A DNA stretch of 64,000 bases from Geminicoccus roseus DSM 18922 (GTDB lineage Bacteria > Pseudomonadota > Alphaproteobacteria > Geminicoccales > Geminicoccaceae). The stretch covers positions 558,001 to 622,000 of the forward strand of contig NZ_KE386572.1 in assembly GCF_000427665.1 (NCBI RefSeq), written 5' to 3'. Below the pieces are notes generated by a model. That model was not told the DNA's origin, searched no databases, and was given only the letters and a program-made list of their open reading frames with translations. Below are positions 8,703-16,424 of this stretch, piece after piece; the first letter of the stretch is position 1, and the number at the start of each line of letters is the position of its first letter. The position numbers and the translations under genes are program-made.

Positions 8703-9950
8703 ATGAGCCCGAAGCCCAGCAATCTCCACATCGACGGCCGCCGCTTCTGGGACTCGCTCATGGAGATGGCGAAGATCGGCGCCACGCCGAAGGGTGGCTG
8801 CAACCGGCAGACGCTGACCGACCTGGACAAGCAGGGCCGCGAGTTGTTCCAGTCCTGGGTCGAAGCGATCGGCTGCACCGTCGAGGTCGACGAGATGGGC
8901 AACATGTTCGCGCGGCGGGCGGGCAAGCGGGACGACCTGCCCCCGGTGGTGATCGGCAGCCATCTCGATACCCAGCCCACCGGCGGCAAGTTCGACGGGG
9001 TCGCCGGGGTGCTGTGCGGGCTGGAGGTGCTCCGCACCCTGCACGATGCCGGATACGAGACCGACCATCCAGTGATGGTGGTGAACTGGACCAACGAGGA
9101 GGGCTCGCGCTTCTCGCCGGCGATGCTCTCCTCGGGCGTGTGGGCCCAGGCGTTCACCAAGGAATGGGCCTACGGGATCAAGGATCGCGACGGCAAGAGC
9201 TTTGGCGACGAACTGGCGAGGATCGGTTTCAAGGGAGATCGTCCCTGCCAGCCGGCCGACTGGAAGTGCCATTTCGAGTTGCACATCGAGCAGGGCCCGA
9301 TCCTCGAGGCCGAGGACAAGCAGATCGGGGTGGTGACCGGCGTGCAGGGGATCCGCTGGCTGGACGTGACCATCACCGGCAAGGAAAGCCATGCCGGGTC
9401 CACGCCGATGCCCAGGCGCAAGGATGCGCTGGTCGCAGCCTCCAAGGTGATCACCGCCCTGGACGAGATCGCCCGCCGCCATGCGCCGGCTGCGGTTGCG
9501 ACGGTGGGCGAGATCAAGATCGCCAAGCCCTCGCGCAACGTCATTCCGGGCGAGGTCTGGTTCACCGTCGACCTGCGCCACCCGGACAGCGCCACCGTGG
9601 ACGCCATGGAGGAGGAACTGCGCCAGGCTGTCGGATCGGCCTGTGAGCGCGACGGGCTTCCCTCGAATGTCGAACGGCTCTGGGACTCGCCACCTGTGCA
9701 GTTCCATCCGGATTGCATCGACGCGGTCGAGGCCGCCGCGAAGGAAGCCGGCTATGCCTACCGCAAGCTGGTGAGCGGCCCTGGGCACGACAGCGCCTAC
9801 ACGGCGCGCCACGTCCCGACGTCGATGATCTTCATTCCCTGCAAGGATGGCCTGTCGCACAACGAGGAGGAGTCGGCGAAGCCCGAGGATCTGGCGGCAG
9901 GCTGCGAGGTGATGCTGCGGGCGGTGCTCACGATGGCCCAGGCTGGGTAG
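8703..9950 (+). CDS. M20-family amidohydrolase, N-carbamoyl-L-amino-acid hydrolase / allantoate type
   Basis: Zinc-dependent amidase of 415 aa of the HyuC/AllC/beta-ureidopropionase group, which hydrolyses N-carbamoyl groups. Dimetal-site motifs are in order: GSHLDTQPTGGKFDGV (His and bridging Asp), NWTNEEGSRF (Glu pair), FELHIEQGP (His) and GPGHDSAYTARHVPTSMIF near the end. The lid domain carries ITGKESHAGSTPM. ATG 8703 is taken as start because the conserved N-terminus (LHIDGRRFWDSLMEMAKIG) follows directly; the open frame extends upstream. Cytoplasmic. No pyrimidine or hydantoin genes adjoin it, so the true substrate is open. Confidence 0.9.
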   Translation: MSPKPSNLHIDGRRFWDSLMEMAKIGATPKGGCNRQTLTDLDKQGRELFQSWVEAIGCTVEVDEMGNMFARRAGKRDDLPPVVIGSHLDTQPTGGKFDGVAGVLCGLEVLRTLHDAGYETDHPVMVVNWTNEEGSRFSPAMLSSGVWAQAFTKEWAYGIKDRDGKSFGDELARIGFKGDRPCQPADWKCHFELHIEQGPILEAEDKQIGVVTGVQGIRWLDVTITGKESHAGSTPMPRRKDALVAASKVITALDEIARRHAPAAVATVGEIKIAKPSRNVIPGEVWFTVDLRHPDSATVDAMEEELRQAVGSACERDGLPSNVERLWDSPPVQFHPDCIDAVEAAAKEAGYAYRKLVSGPGHDSAYTARHVPTSMIFIPCKDGLSHNEEESAKPEDLAAGCEVMLRAVLTMAQAG

Positions 9951-9974
9951 GTCGGTGGGAACGCAAGTCCCTGC

Positions 9975-10003
9975 GTGACATCGAACGGCAGGTCGGCTAT
10001 GGG
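9975..10003 (+). promoter_or_regulatory. Probable sigma70 promoter of the aro leader transcript
   Basis: GTGACA (9975-9980) and TATGGG (9998-10003) are separated by 17 bp. Counting seven bases beyond the -10 box places transcription start at 10010, which is the A of the leader-peptide ATG. That predicts a leaderless leader mRNA, as known for trpL in Sinorhizobium meliloti. Confidence 0.5.
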
Positions 10004-10009
10004 CGTCTG

Positions 10010-10096
10010 ATGATCGTCATGCGCACCAACCACTACTTTTCGTTTTTTGGCTACCGCAGGCCAAGGGCGGAGGTACGGGTGCGCGCGATCGGATGA
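10010..10096 (+). CDS. Leader peptide with Phe/Tyr control codons (attenuator of DAHP synthase gene)
   Basis: A 28-residue open frame directly upstream of the DAHP synthase gene. Residues 9-15 are Tyr-Phe-Ser-Phe-Phe-Gly-Tyr, a cluster expected of a leader peptide that senses Phe/Tyr charging. All three Phe codons are TTT, although TTC dominates in this GC-rich window. ATG 10010 coincides with the predicted transcription start; an internal ATG at 10019 is the alternative. Ribosome stalling on codons 10034-10054 would mask the 5' arm (10053-10057) of the first hairpin described under the attenuator. It likely has no function other than regulation. Confidence 0.7.
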   Translation: MIVMRTNHYFSFFGYRRPRAEVRVRAIG

Positions 10097-10147
10097 AGTA
10101 AGCGAAGCAGACCCGGAACAGCCGCCAGCCAACCTGGCGGCTTTTTT
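10053..10147 (+). promoter_or_regulatory. Transcription attenuator with mutually exclusive hairpins
   Basis: Three competing pairings can be drawn. Pause hairpin 1:2: CCGC (10054-10057) with GCGG (10067-10070). Antiterminator 2:3: GGCGG (10066-10070) with CCGCC (10122-10126), stacked on CGGGT (10076-10080) with ACCCG (10111-10115). Terminator 3:4: GCCGCCAG (10121-10128) with CTGGCGGC (10134-10141), followed by TTTTTT. Regions 2 and 3 are shared, so the terminator and antiterminator exclude each other. Stalling at the leader's Phe/Tyr codons should favour antitermination and DAHP synthase expression. Confidence 0.72.
10121..10147 (+). terminator. Intrinsic terminator of the attenuator
   Basis: Perfect 8-bp GC stem (10121-10128 / 10134-10141), 5-base loop and a run of T from 10142. 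It lies 39 bases before the GTG of the DAHP synthase gene, so it ends the leader RNA unless antitermination occurs. Confidence 0.85.
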
Positions 10148-10185
10148 GTTGCCGCCGGTATGGCCCGACTTCAGGAGTACATACC

Positions 10186-11271
10186 GTGTCGACGACCACC
10201 GACGATCTACGCATCCGAGAGATCAAGGAACTGAGCAAACCCGCGGACGTGATCCGCGAGCTGCCGCGCAGCGATGCCGCGACCCGCACCGTGGTCGAGG
10301 GACGCCAGGCGCTGCAGGGGATCCTGCATGGCACCGACGACCGGCTGGCGGTGGTGATCGGTCCCTGCTCGATCCATGACCCCAAGGCCGCCCTGGATTA
10401 TGCCGAGCGGCTGGCCACGCAGCGCCGGCGCTTTGCGGGCGAGCTCGAGATCGTCATGCGCGTCTACTTCGAGAAGCCGCGCACCACGGTCGGCTGGAAA
10501 GGTCTGATCAACGACCCCGACCTGGATGGCAGCTTCCGGATCGACAAGGGCCTGCGCCTGGCCCGCGGCGTGCTCTGCGATGTCAACGACCTGGGCATTC
10601 CGGCGGCCTGCGAATTCCTCGACATGACCACCCCTCAGTACATCGCCGATCTGGTCGCCTGGGCGGCGATCGGCGCACGCACGACGGAAAGCCAGGTCCA
10701 TCGCGAACTCGCCTCCGGCCTTTCCTGTCCAGTGGGCTTCAAGAACGGCACCGACGGCAATGTGCGGATCGCGGCGGAAGCGGTGATGTCGGCATCCAGC
10801 CCGCACCACTTCCTGGCGGTCACCAAGGAGGGGCTTTCGGCCATCGCATCGACCGCCGGCAACGAGGACTGCCATATCATCCTCCGTGGCGGCAAGACGC
10901 CCAACTACGATGCGGCCAGCGTGGCGGCAGCCTGCCAGGAGGCGGCCCGCTGCAAGGTCAACCAGCGGCTGATGGTCGATGCCAGCCATGCCAACAGTTC
11001 CAAGAAGCCGGAGAACCAGCCCCTGGTGCTCGAGGACGTGGCCCGGCAGGTGGCAGCCGGCGAAACCCGGATCATGGGCGTCATGATCGAAAGCAACCTG
11101 GTGGCGGGGCGGCAGGAACTGGCCGCCGGCAGGCCGCTGGTCTACGGGCAGAGCGTCACCGACGGCTGCATCGACTGGGACACCTCGGTGGCCGTGCTGG
11201 AAATACTCGCCAAGGGCGTCCAGGCCCGCCGGGCGCGGCAGGCACAGGCGGTGGACCGGCTGGCAAGCTGA
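10186..11271 (+). CDS. 3-deoxy-7-phosphoheptulonate (DAHP) synthase, class I (AroF/G/H type)
   Basis: First enzyme of the shikimate pathway: condenses phosphoenolpyruvate with erythrose 4-phosphate. 361 aa, the usual size of E. coli AroF/G/H-like enzymes. Family landmarks: VVIGPCSIHD, VMRVYFEKPRTTVGWKGLINDP, ARTTESQVHRELASGLSCPVGFKNGTDG, ILRGGKTPNYD, MVDASHANSSK and GVMIESNLVAG. The start is GTG 10186, eight bases after a CAGGAG ribosome site. Control by the upstream Phe/Tyr attenuator suggests repression by phenylalanine and/or tyrosine supply; which one feeds back allosterically cannot be told. Monocistronic; a hairpin follows. Confidence 0.95.
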   Translation: MSTTTDDLRIREIKELSKPADVIRELPRSDAATRTVVEGRQALQGILHGTDDRLAVVIGPCSIHDPKAALDYAERLATQRRRFAGELEIVMRVYFEKPRTTVGWKGLINDPDLDGSFRIDKGLRLARGVLCDVNDLGIPAACEFLDMTTPQYIADLVAWAAIGARTTESQVHRELASGLSCPVGFKNGTDGNVRIAAEAVMSASSPHHFLAVTKEGLSAIASTAGNEDCHIILRGGKTPNYDAASVAAACQEAARCKVNQRLMVDASHANSSKKPENQPLVLEDVARQVAAGETRIMGVMIESNLVAGRQELAAGRPLVYGQSVTDGCIDWDTSVAVLEILAKGVQARRARQAQAVDRLAS

Positions 11272-11285
11272 TCCGGCCCAAGAGA

Positions 11286-11323
11286 CAGGCGCCCGCACCG
11301 GCTCTAGGCGGCGCGGGCGCCTG
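11286..11323 (+). terminator. Hairpin after the DAHP synthase gene
   Basis: Perfect 11-bp stem CAGGCGCCCGC (11286-11296) with its complement at 11313-11323. There is no T run, so it is a probable but not classical terminator. Confidence 0.6.
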
Positions 11324-11363
11324 CCCCTAGGCTTGAAGGGGGGCGACAGCGGGATCGGACAAG

Positions 11364-12179
11364 GTGCAAAGCTCGACCACAACGCGTTCGACGGCGACGG
11401 ACCATCCGGTGGTCGAGGCGCGCGGCCTCGATCTGGTCTTCCAGACAGCCGATGGGCCGGTCCATGCCCTCTCCGACGTGTCGTTGCCGATCGAGAAGGG
11501 CGCATTCGTCTCGCTGATCGGGCCATCCGGCTGCGGCAAGACCACCCTGCTCCGGGTCATTGCCGACCTGGAGCAGCCGACCGGAGGGACGATCTCGGTC
11601 AACGGGGTCAGCCCGGAACGAAATCGACAGGAACGTGGCTACGGCTACGTGTTCCAGGCCCCTGCCCTCTATCCCTGGCGGACGGTCGAGAAGAACGTGA
11701 CCCTGCCGCTCGAGATCATGGGGATCGGCTCGGCCGAGCGTCGGGAGCGGGCGCGGCGCAACCTGCAGCTGGTCAATCTGGAAGGTTTCGAGAAGAAATA
11801 TCCCTGGCAGCTGTCCGGCGGCATGCAGCAGCGGGTCTCCATCGCCCGCGCCCTGGCCTTCGAGCCGCAACTCCTGCTGATGGACGAGCCGTTCGGGGCG
11901 CTCGACGAGATTACCCGCGATCACCTGAACGAGCAGTTGCTTCAACTGTGGCGCAGCACTGGCAAGACCGTCGTGTTCGTGACCCACTCGATTGCCGAGG
12001 CGGCCTTCCTGTCGACGCGGATCGTGGTGATGTCGCCGAGGCCCGGCCGGATCCTGGAGGTCATCGACAGCGACTTCCCAAGGGACCGCACGCTCGACAT
12101 CCGGGAAACCGCCAAGTTCGCCGAGATCTCGAAGCGCATCCGTGATGGCCTGCGTGCCGGCCATTCCTATGACGACTGA
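11364..12179 (+). CDS. ABC transporter ATP-binding protein, NitT/TauT/SsuB type (orphan)
   Basis: Single-domain ATPase of 271 aa from the nitrate/taurine/sulfonate importer branch. Walker A GPSGCGKT, Q-loop YVFQAPALYPWRTV (the PWRTV extension is typical of this branch), signature LSGGMQQR, Walker B LLLMDEPFGALDE and H-loop VTHSIAEA are all intact; the C-terminus has the MSPRPGRI stretch of this group. Start GTG 11364, with no better ATG. No permease or binding-protein gene adjoins it: a hairpin lies before and a broken dinB after. Its partners must be elsewhere, or the system is incomplete. Confidence 0.88.
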   Translation: MQSSTTTRSTATDHPVVEARGLDLVFQTADGPVHALSDVSLPIEKGAFVSLIGPSGCGKTTLLRVIADLEQPTGGTISVNGVSPERNRQERGYGYVFQAPALYPWRTVEKNVTLPLEIMGIGSAERRERARRNLQLVNLEGFEKKYPWQLSGGMQQRVSIARALAFEPQLLLMDEPFGALDEITRDHLNEQLLQLWRSTGKTVVFVTHSIAEAAFLSTRIVVMSPRPGRILEVIDSDFPRDRTLDIRETAKFAEISKRIRDGLRAGHSYDD

Positions 12180-12228
12180 TAGAGCATGCAGACAACCGGC
12201 TCGTCTTGCTCCTTCCACAGATCCGACC

Positions 12229-12629
12229 ATGAGCCTACTGGTTGACCATTTCCGCACCCTTGCCCGTTACAACGAGTAGGCGAACCGGGTGCTGTACAGG
12301 GCGGTGGCGGACCTGCCGGATGAGGACTACCGCAGGGAGCTCGGCGGCTATTTCGATGCAATCCACGCCAAGCTCAACCATCTCCTGTCCATGGACCGGC
12401 CCGGCGCATCACGGTGATCTGCATGTGCCTGGACGATGATCGCTTGGCCGCTCCTCTCGCCTGGACCTCGATGGATGGAGAACAATCGAGCGCGCCTTTG
12501 CGGCACGTGCTGACTCATGCCTTCAACCACCAGACCCATCATCGAGGCCAAGTCCACGCCATGTTCACGAGGCTTAGACGGAGCGAGCCGGTCCTGGACT
12601 ATTACCACACCATGTTTTCCCAGGGTTGA
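12229..12629 (+). pseudogene. DinB-family gene, broken by a nonsense codon and a deletion/frameshift
   Basis: Remnant of a DinB/YfiT-like four-helix metal-binding protein (about 165 aa when intact). The start MSLLVDHFRTLARYNE is followed by TAG at 12277-12279, where the family has Trp (N-x-W-A-N), so a single G-to-A change (TGG to TAG) explains it. The frame resumes as ANRVLYRAVADLPDEDY and LNHLLSMDR, then runs into a second stop near 12417. The C-terminal part (LRHVLTHAFNHQTHHRGQ, with the family His motif) sits in another frame from about 12414 to 12629. Roughly 30-60 codons of the middle appear lost. Confidence 0.8.
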
Positions 12630-12633
12630 ACGC

Positions 12634-13068
12634 ATGGACGAGGATGCGGCGCCGGCCGAGCGCCCGGAATGGTTCTCGACGGTCGGCCGGCGTGGCCGCC
12701 TGTCGTTCCTGATGAACTTCCTGTTCGTGAACATTGGCATCGGAATCATCACCGCGATCGCAGGCTCAATGGAAGGGCTGCTGACCTCCCTCATCGTCGC
12801 CGGCTGCTCGATCGGCGGAGGCTGGGTCAACATTTGCCTGACAGCACAGCGCCTGCACGACATGGACCGAAGCGGCTGGCTTCAGGTCATCCCGTTCCTG
12901 GCAGCCCTGCTCGGGGTGACGCTGCTGGCTTCCGACGATCCGTTGTGGGACGGGTTGGGCGTGGTATTCCTGCTCGCTGGATGCCTGGGCTTCTCCCTCT
13001 GGCTCCTGTTCACGCCGGGAACGGCCGAAAGCAACCGATATGGCCCAAGGCCACCGATAGCCACCTGA
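12634..13068 (+). CDS. DUF805 membrane protein
   Basis: Small inner-membrane protein, 144 aa, with three to four hydrophobic segments. DUF805 hallmarks: an N-terminal GRRGRLSFLMNF, the QRLHDMDRSGWLQ loop in the middle, and a C-terminal FTPGTAESNRYGP. Function of the family is unknown. ATG 12634 begins five bases after the end of the dinB remnant, so the two may once have been cotranscribed. Confidence 0.85.
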   Translation: MDEDAAPAERPEWFSTVGRRGRLSFLMNFLFVNIGIGIITAIAGSMEGLLTSLIVAGCSIGGGWVNICLTAQRLHDMDRSGWLQVIPFLAALLGVTLLASDDPLWDGLGVVFLLAGCLGFSLWLLFTPGTAESNRYGPRPPIAT

Positions 13069-13095
13069 CCTCAAGACGGAGCGCCTGCCTCTACC

Positions 13096-13866
13096 ATGCC
13101 CAACGATGACCATGTCCGCTGGTCCAAGGACGGCGGGATCGGCCGGATCACCTTGCACCGGCCTTCGCGCCGGAACGCGCTGACCGCCGGGATGTGGGAG
13201 ACCCTCGTGCATCTGGCGACCGAGCGGGTGCTGTCAGAGAATGTCCGCGCGCTCGTGCTCACGGGAGCAGACGGCGCGTTCTGCTCGGGCAACGACATCG
13301 AGATGCTGCAGAACTGCCTGGTCGATCAGGCGGCAACCCATCGATTCCACCAGCTGGTGGATACTGCGTTGCAGGCGATCCGCGACCTGCCGATGCCGAC
13401 GATCGCGGCGGTGGACGGACCCTGCTTCGGCGCCGGCTTGATGCTGGCGACCGCTTGCGATCTGCGGGTCGCTTCGCCTAGCGCCCGGTTCTGCGCGCCT
13501 CCGGCCAAGCTCGGCCTCGTCTACGGCATCGGCGAGACGCGCTCCCTGGTGCGGCTGGTGGGCCCGGCACGCGCAAAGGAGATGCTTTTCTCGGCGCGGG
13601 TGGTGGGGTGCGACGAGGCCCTGCGGATCGGATTGGCAGAACGCCAAAGCGATGGACCGGCGGTCGACGCGGCCGAAGCGCTGGCCAGGGAGGTCGCCGA
13701 CCTGTCGCCAATGACCCACCGGGCCAGCAAGCTCCTGGTCGATGCTGCCGCGGCAGAGGTCGCGCAGCAGCCATGGATGGACCAGCTGCGCGATGGTGCG
13801 ACCGCTACCAGCGACTTCCGGGAAGGCTACGCCGCCTTCGTGGCGAAGCGGCGGCCGCGCTTCTAG
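13096..13866 (+). CDS. Enoyl-CoA hydratase/isomerase (crotonase) family protein
   Basis: Crotonase-fold acyl-CoA enzyme, 256 aa. The oxyanion-hole strands are visible as ADGAFCSGNDIEML and VDGPCFGAGLMLATACDLRVAS, and the FCAPPAKLGLVYGIGETRSLVRLVGPARAKEML stretch matches the family. The usual catalytic Glu pair of true hydratases is not obvious, so the reaction (hydratase, isomerase, hydrolase) is unassigned. Start ATG 13096. Its TAG stop and that of the convergent sugar kinase share the palindrome CTAG, so the genes overlap by four bases. Confidence 0.88.
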   Translation: MPNDDHVRWSKDGGIGRITLHRPSRRNALTAGMWETLVHLATERVLSENVRALVLTGADGAFCSGNDIEMLQNCLVDQAATHRFHQLVDTALQAIRDLPMPTIAAVDGPCFGAGLMLATACDLRVASPSARFCAPPAKLGLVYGIGETRSLVRLVGPARAKEMLFSARVVGCDEALRIGLAERQSDGPAVDAAEALAREVADLSPMTHRASKLLVDAAAAEVAQQPWMDQLRDGATATSDFREGYAAFVAKRRPRF

Positions 13867-14801
13867 TCGACCGCTCCGGTCGCCTGGAACTTTTCGACCT
13901 GGGCGCGACGCGGGATCGGCGCAACGGCGCCATGGCCCAGGGTCGACAGTGCTGCTGCCGCATTCGCATAACGGCCCGCAGCGAACGGATCGCGCTCCTT
14001 CAGCCAGCTCGCCAGAAACGCGCCGTCGAACACGTCCCCTGCCCCAGTCGCGTCCACCGCCTCCACCTTGCAGACCGGAATGACCTCGACCCGCTCCGGG
14101 GTAGCAATCATGGTTCCGTTCTTGCCCATGGTCAGCGCCACCACAGCCGGGCCCAGGGCGAGATAGTAGCGGCAGATGGCTTCCGGATCGTCCAGTCCGG
14201 TGAGCTGGCGGGCATCGTCCAGGCCCGGCAGCAGCAGGTCGACCGAACGCGCCGTGGCATCGACAATCGCCCGAGCCCGGTCGAGCGGCCAGAGGCGCAG
14301 GCGCAGGTTCGGGTCGTAGGCAACGATGGTGCCCGCCTCGCGGGCCACACGGATCGCATGGAAGACCGCATCGCAGGCGGATGTGGAGATGGCCTGGCTG
14401 ATCCCGGACACATGCATCGCGGTGGCACGGCGGATCAGGTCCGCCGGCACGTCATCGGCCTTGACCAAGGCCGAGGCTGAGCCTGCGCGCCGGTACGAGA
14501 ACTCGTGCCCGTCCGGCCCATAGGAGATGAAGTAGATTCCGGTCTGGCTGTCCTTGGGGACCGCCACGAAACTGCGATCGACGGCTTCCCGATCCCAGAG
14601 ATCCAGGAACGCGCGGCCGAATGGATCGTCGCCGACGGCTCCCATGAAGGCGGTCCTGGCCCCCTGGCGGGCGGCCGCGACGATGACGTTCGACGTGTCG
14701 CCTCCCAGCCCCGGCAGGAACAGCCGCTCTCCGGCCCGCTCGACCTCCGCGAACTCCATCAGGGGCTCACCAAATCCAACGAGGTCGAATTCGCGCTGCA
14801 T
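13863..14801 (-). CDS. PfkB-family sugar kinase, 2-keto-3-deoxygluconate kinase-like
   Basis: Ribokinase-fold kinase of 312 aa. PfkB signature 1 region (FLPGLGGDTSNVIVAAARQGARTAFMGAVGDDPFG) and signature 2 with the anion hole and catalytic Asp (VDATGAGDVFDGAFLA) are intact. TGIYFISYGPDGHEFSYRRAGSA (substrate-contact loop) and YDPNLRLRLW resemble KdgK, which phosphorylates 2-keto-3-deoxygluconate. Start ATG 14801, with AGGAG six bases upstream; an adjacent ATG at 14807 is too close. No KDG aldolase is next to it, but sugar-acid dehydratase-like genes lie further along the window. Confidence 0.85.
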   Translation of the reverse strand: MQREFDLVGFGEPLMEFAEVERAGERLFLPGLGGDTSNVIVAAARQGARTAFMGAVGDDPFGRAFLDLWDREAVDRSFVAVPKDSQTGIYFISYGPDGHEFSYRRAGSASALVKADDVPADLIRRATAMHVSGISQAISTSACDAVFHAIRVAREAGTIVAYDPNLRLRLWPLDRARAIVDATARSVDLLLPGLDDARQLTGLDDPEAICRYYLALGPAVVALTMGKNGTMIATPERVEVIPVCKVEAVDATGAGDVFDGAFLASWLKERDPFAAGRYANAAAALSTLGHGAVAPIPRRAQVEKFQATGAVD

Positions 14802-14865
14802 CCTCATCTCCTGGGCATGACCGACCCAGGGCTCTTGAGCGGATCGCCGGAAGAAACGCAAGCGT

Positions 14866-14895
14866 CCACGCCCGGCTCGTCATGCCCGGGCGTGG
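14866..14895 (-). terminator. Hairpin between the DUF1127 gene and the sugar kinase gene
   Basis: Perfect 10-bp GC stem (14866-14875 / 14886-14895) with a 10-base loop, between two leftward genes. On the minus strand it is followed by a moderately T-rich stretch. Likely terminator of the DUF1127 gene. Confidence 0.55.
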
Positions 14896-14918
14896 TACGC
14901 TGCACCCTGTGCGGGTCG

Positions 14919-15257
14919 TCAGTAGTAGCGAGGAGACCGGCTCATCGCCGCCCGCCGCCGCTGGGTCTCCAGGGTATCATAGTCGAGAGGCGTCCAGAAC
15001 GGCTGGAGCGTCTCACGCTCGACATCGGCCCGGCTGAGGCCGATGTCGCTCAAGACATGGTCGGGCAGGCGCTGCAGATCGCGTCGGGCGCGCCAGTCCG
15101 ACCAGAGGCGCATGAGGAACGGGATGACGCCGGCCGGTCGGTTGCGGTCGCTGACCCTTGCCTGGCTGACCTTCGGCGCGATCTTCGCAGTCGAAACCAA
15201 CTGCGCGGTCGATGGCAGGGCATGGGACTTCACCTGCCGGCTGCTCTCGGCATACAT
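14919..15257 (-). CDS. DUF1127 (YjiS-like) small basic protein
   Basis: 112 aa from ATG 15257 (a GTG lies just before). The C-terminal half is a clear DUF1127 domain: LWSDWRARRDLQRLPDHVLSDIGLSRADVERE. Short DUF1127 proteins of alphaproteobacteria have been linked to RNA-related roles and phosphate or stress responses; for this longer version the function is unknown. The 50-residue N-terminal extension is low in recognisable features. It is divergent from a LysR gene 122 bp away, the usual arrangement of a regulator and its target. Confidence 0.85.
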   Translation of the reverse strand: MYAESSRQVKSHALPSTAQLVSTAKIAPKVSQARVSDRNRPAGVIPFLMRLWSDWRARRDLQRLPDHVLSDIGLSRADVERETLQPFWTPLDYDTLETQRRRAAMSRSPRYY

Positions 15258-15341
15258 CACTCGTCTCCAGGTGTTCGAGGTCGAGACGACCTCACGCTCC
15301 GAAGATTGGCTTGTCTGAAGCCATCAATCCAACGCATAATT

Positions 15342-15358
15342 TTGATCGTTCAGTTCAA
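15342..15358. promoter_or_regulatory. Candidate LysR-type operator
   Basis: TTGA-N9-TCAA palindrome fitting the T-N11-A LysR consensus. It sits in the AT-rich part of the DUF1127/lysR divergent region, 21 bases before the lysR ATG and next to CATAAT. Confidence 0.45.
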
Positions 15359-15379
15359 TGATGTTGATGCGAGATTGTC

Positions 15380-16258
15380 ATGGACCGTGTGCTCGATCCT
15401 GACCTGCTTGCCACCCTCGTGGCGATCGCGGAGACCGGCAGCTTCACCGGCGCTGCCGAACGTGTGCTGCGCAGCCAGTCGGCGGTCAGCATGCAGATCA
15501 AGCGCCTGGAGGAGATGGTGGGCCGCCCATTGTTCCTCCGGGAAGGACGCACCGTCACCCTGACCGCTGCAGGCGAGGCATTGCTGCTGCACGCCCGCCG
15601 CATCCTGCGCGCGCACCGGGAAGCGATCGCGGAATTCTCGGAGCGCGAACTTGCGGGCGAGGTCAATATCGGCACCCCCGATGACTATGCGGCCACCTAC
15701 CTGCCATCGATCCTGAGCCTGTTCACCGAAGCTCATCCGAAACTCACCCTGAACGTTGTCTGCGAACCTTCCTTGGCGCTTTCGCAGCGGATTCGTGAGG
15801 GCAGTGTGGACATCGCCCTGACCACCCGCGGGAATGGCGAGGTCGGCGGCACGATCGTGCATACCGAACCTTTGATGTGGATGGGTTCCAAGCAGCACTG
15901 CATCCACGAGCGCGATCCGCTGCCCCTTGCCGTGTTCGGCGAGCACTGCTGCTTTCGCCAGGCGATGATGCGCAGCCTGGCCGAGCAGGGACGGCAGGCG
16001 CGCATTGCCCTCGTCTCGGTATCGATCGCGGGAATCTACGCGGCCATGGATGCCGGGCTTGCCGTGTCCTGCCTGGCCGCGAGCAACCTCACGCCCTCTC
16101 TGCGCAGCTTCGGCCGTGCCGATGGCTTTCCGGAGCTGCCGGACGTGCAGATCCTGATCCAGCGTGCGGCGGGTCGCCGGTCCTTGGCCCTGGACGAGCT
16201 GGAGGAGCGCATCGTCGACCACTTCCGACGATGGCATAGGGTGCCCCAGGCCGCTTGA
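15380..16258 (+). CDS. LysR-family transcriptional regulator
   Basis: 292 aa. An N-terminal winged helix-turn-helix (LLATLVAIAETGSFTGAAERVLRSQSAVSMQIKRLEEMVG) is followed by the linker helix and a LysR substrate-binding domain beginning EVNIGTPDDYAATYLPSIL. It starts at ATG 15380, divergent from the DUF1127 gene, which it probably controls together with itself through the TTGA-N9-TCAA box. Effector unknown. Confidence 0.92.
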   Translation: MDRVLDPDLLATLVAIAETGSFTGAAERVLRSQSAVSMQIKRLEEMVGRPLFLREGRTVTLTAAGEALLLHARRILRAHREAIAEFSERELAGEVNIGTPDDYAATYLPSILSLFTEAHPKLTLNVVCEPSLALSQRIREGSVDIALTTRGNGEVGGTIVHTEPLMWMGSKQHCIHERDPLPLAVFGEHCCFRQAMMRSLAEQGRQARIALVSVSIAGIYAAMDAGLAVSCLAASNLTPSLRSFGRADGFPELPDVQILIQRAAGRRSLALDELEERIVDHFRRWHRVPQAA

Positions 16259-16424
16259 TTCTCCGGAAGCGCCCGGCCTTCCCCAGGATGTCGCCAGCCT
16301 CTCCGGCTGAATGCGATCCCCTCGCCCTGTCCGCCCGGATCAGGCAGTCTTCCGGCAGAGCCGGACAAGCGCCAGCACGGCAGGAAGCCGTGGCGATCGG
16401 ACCGGCCGAACCGAGGAGAGCGTC

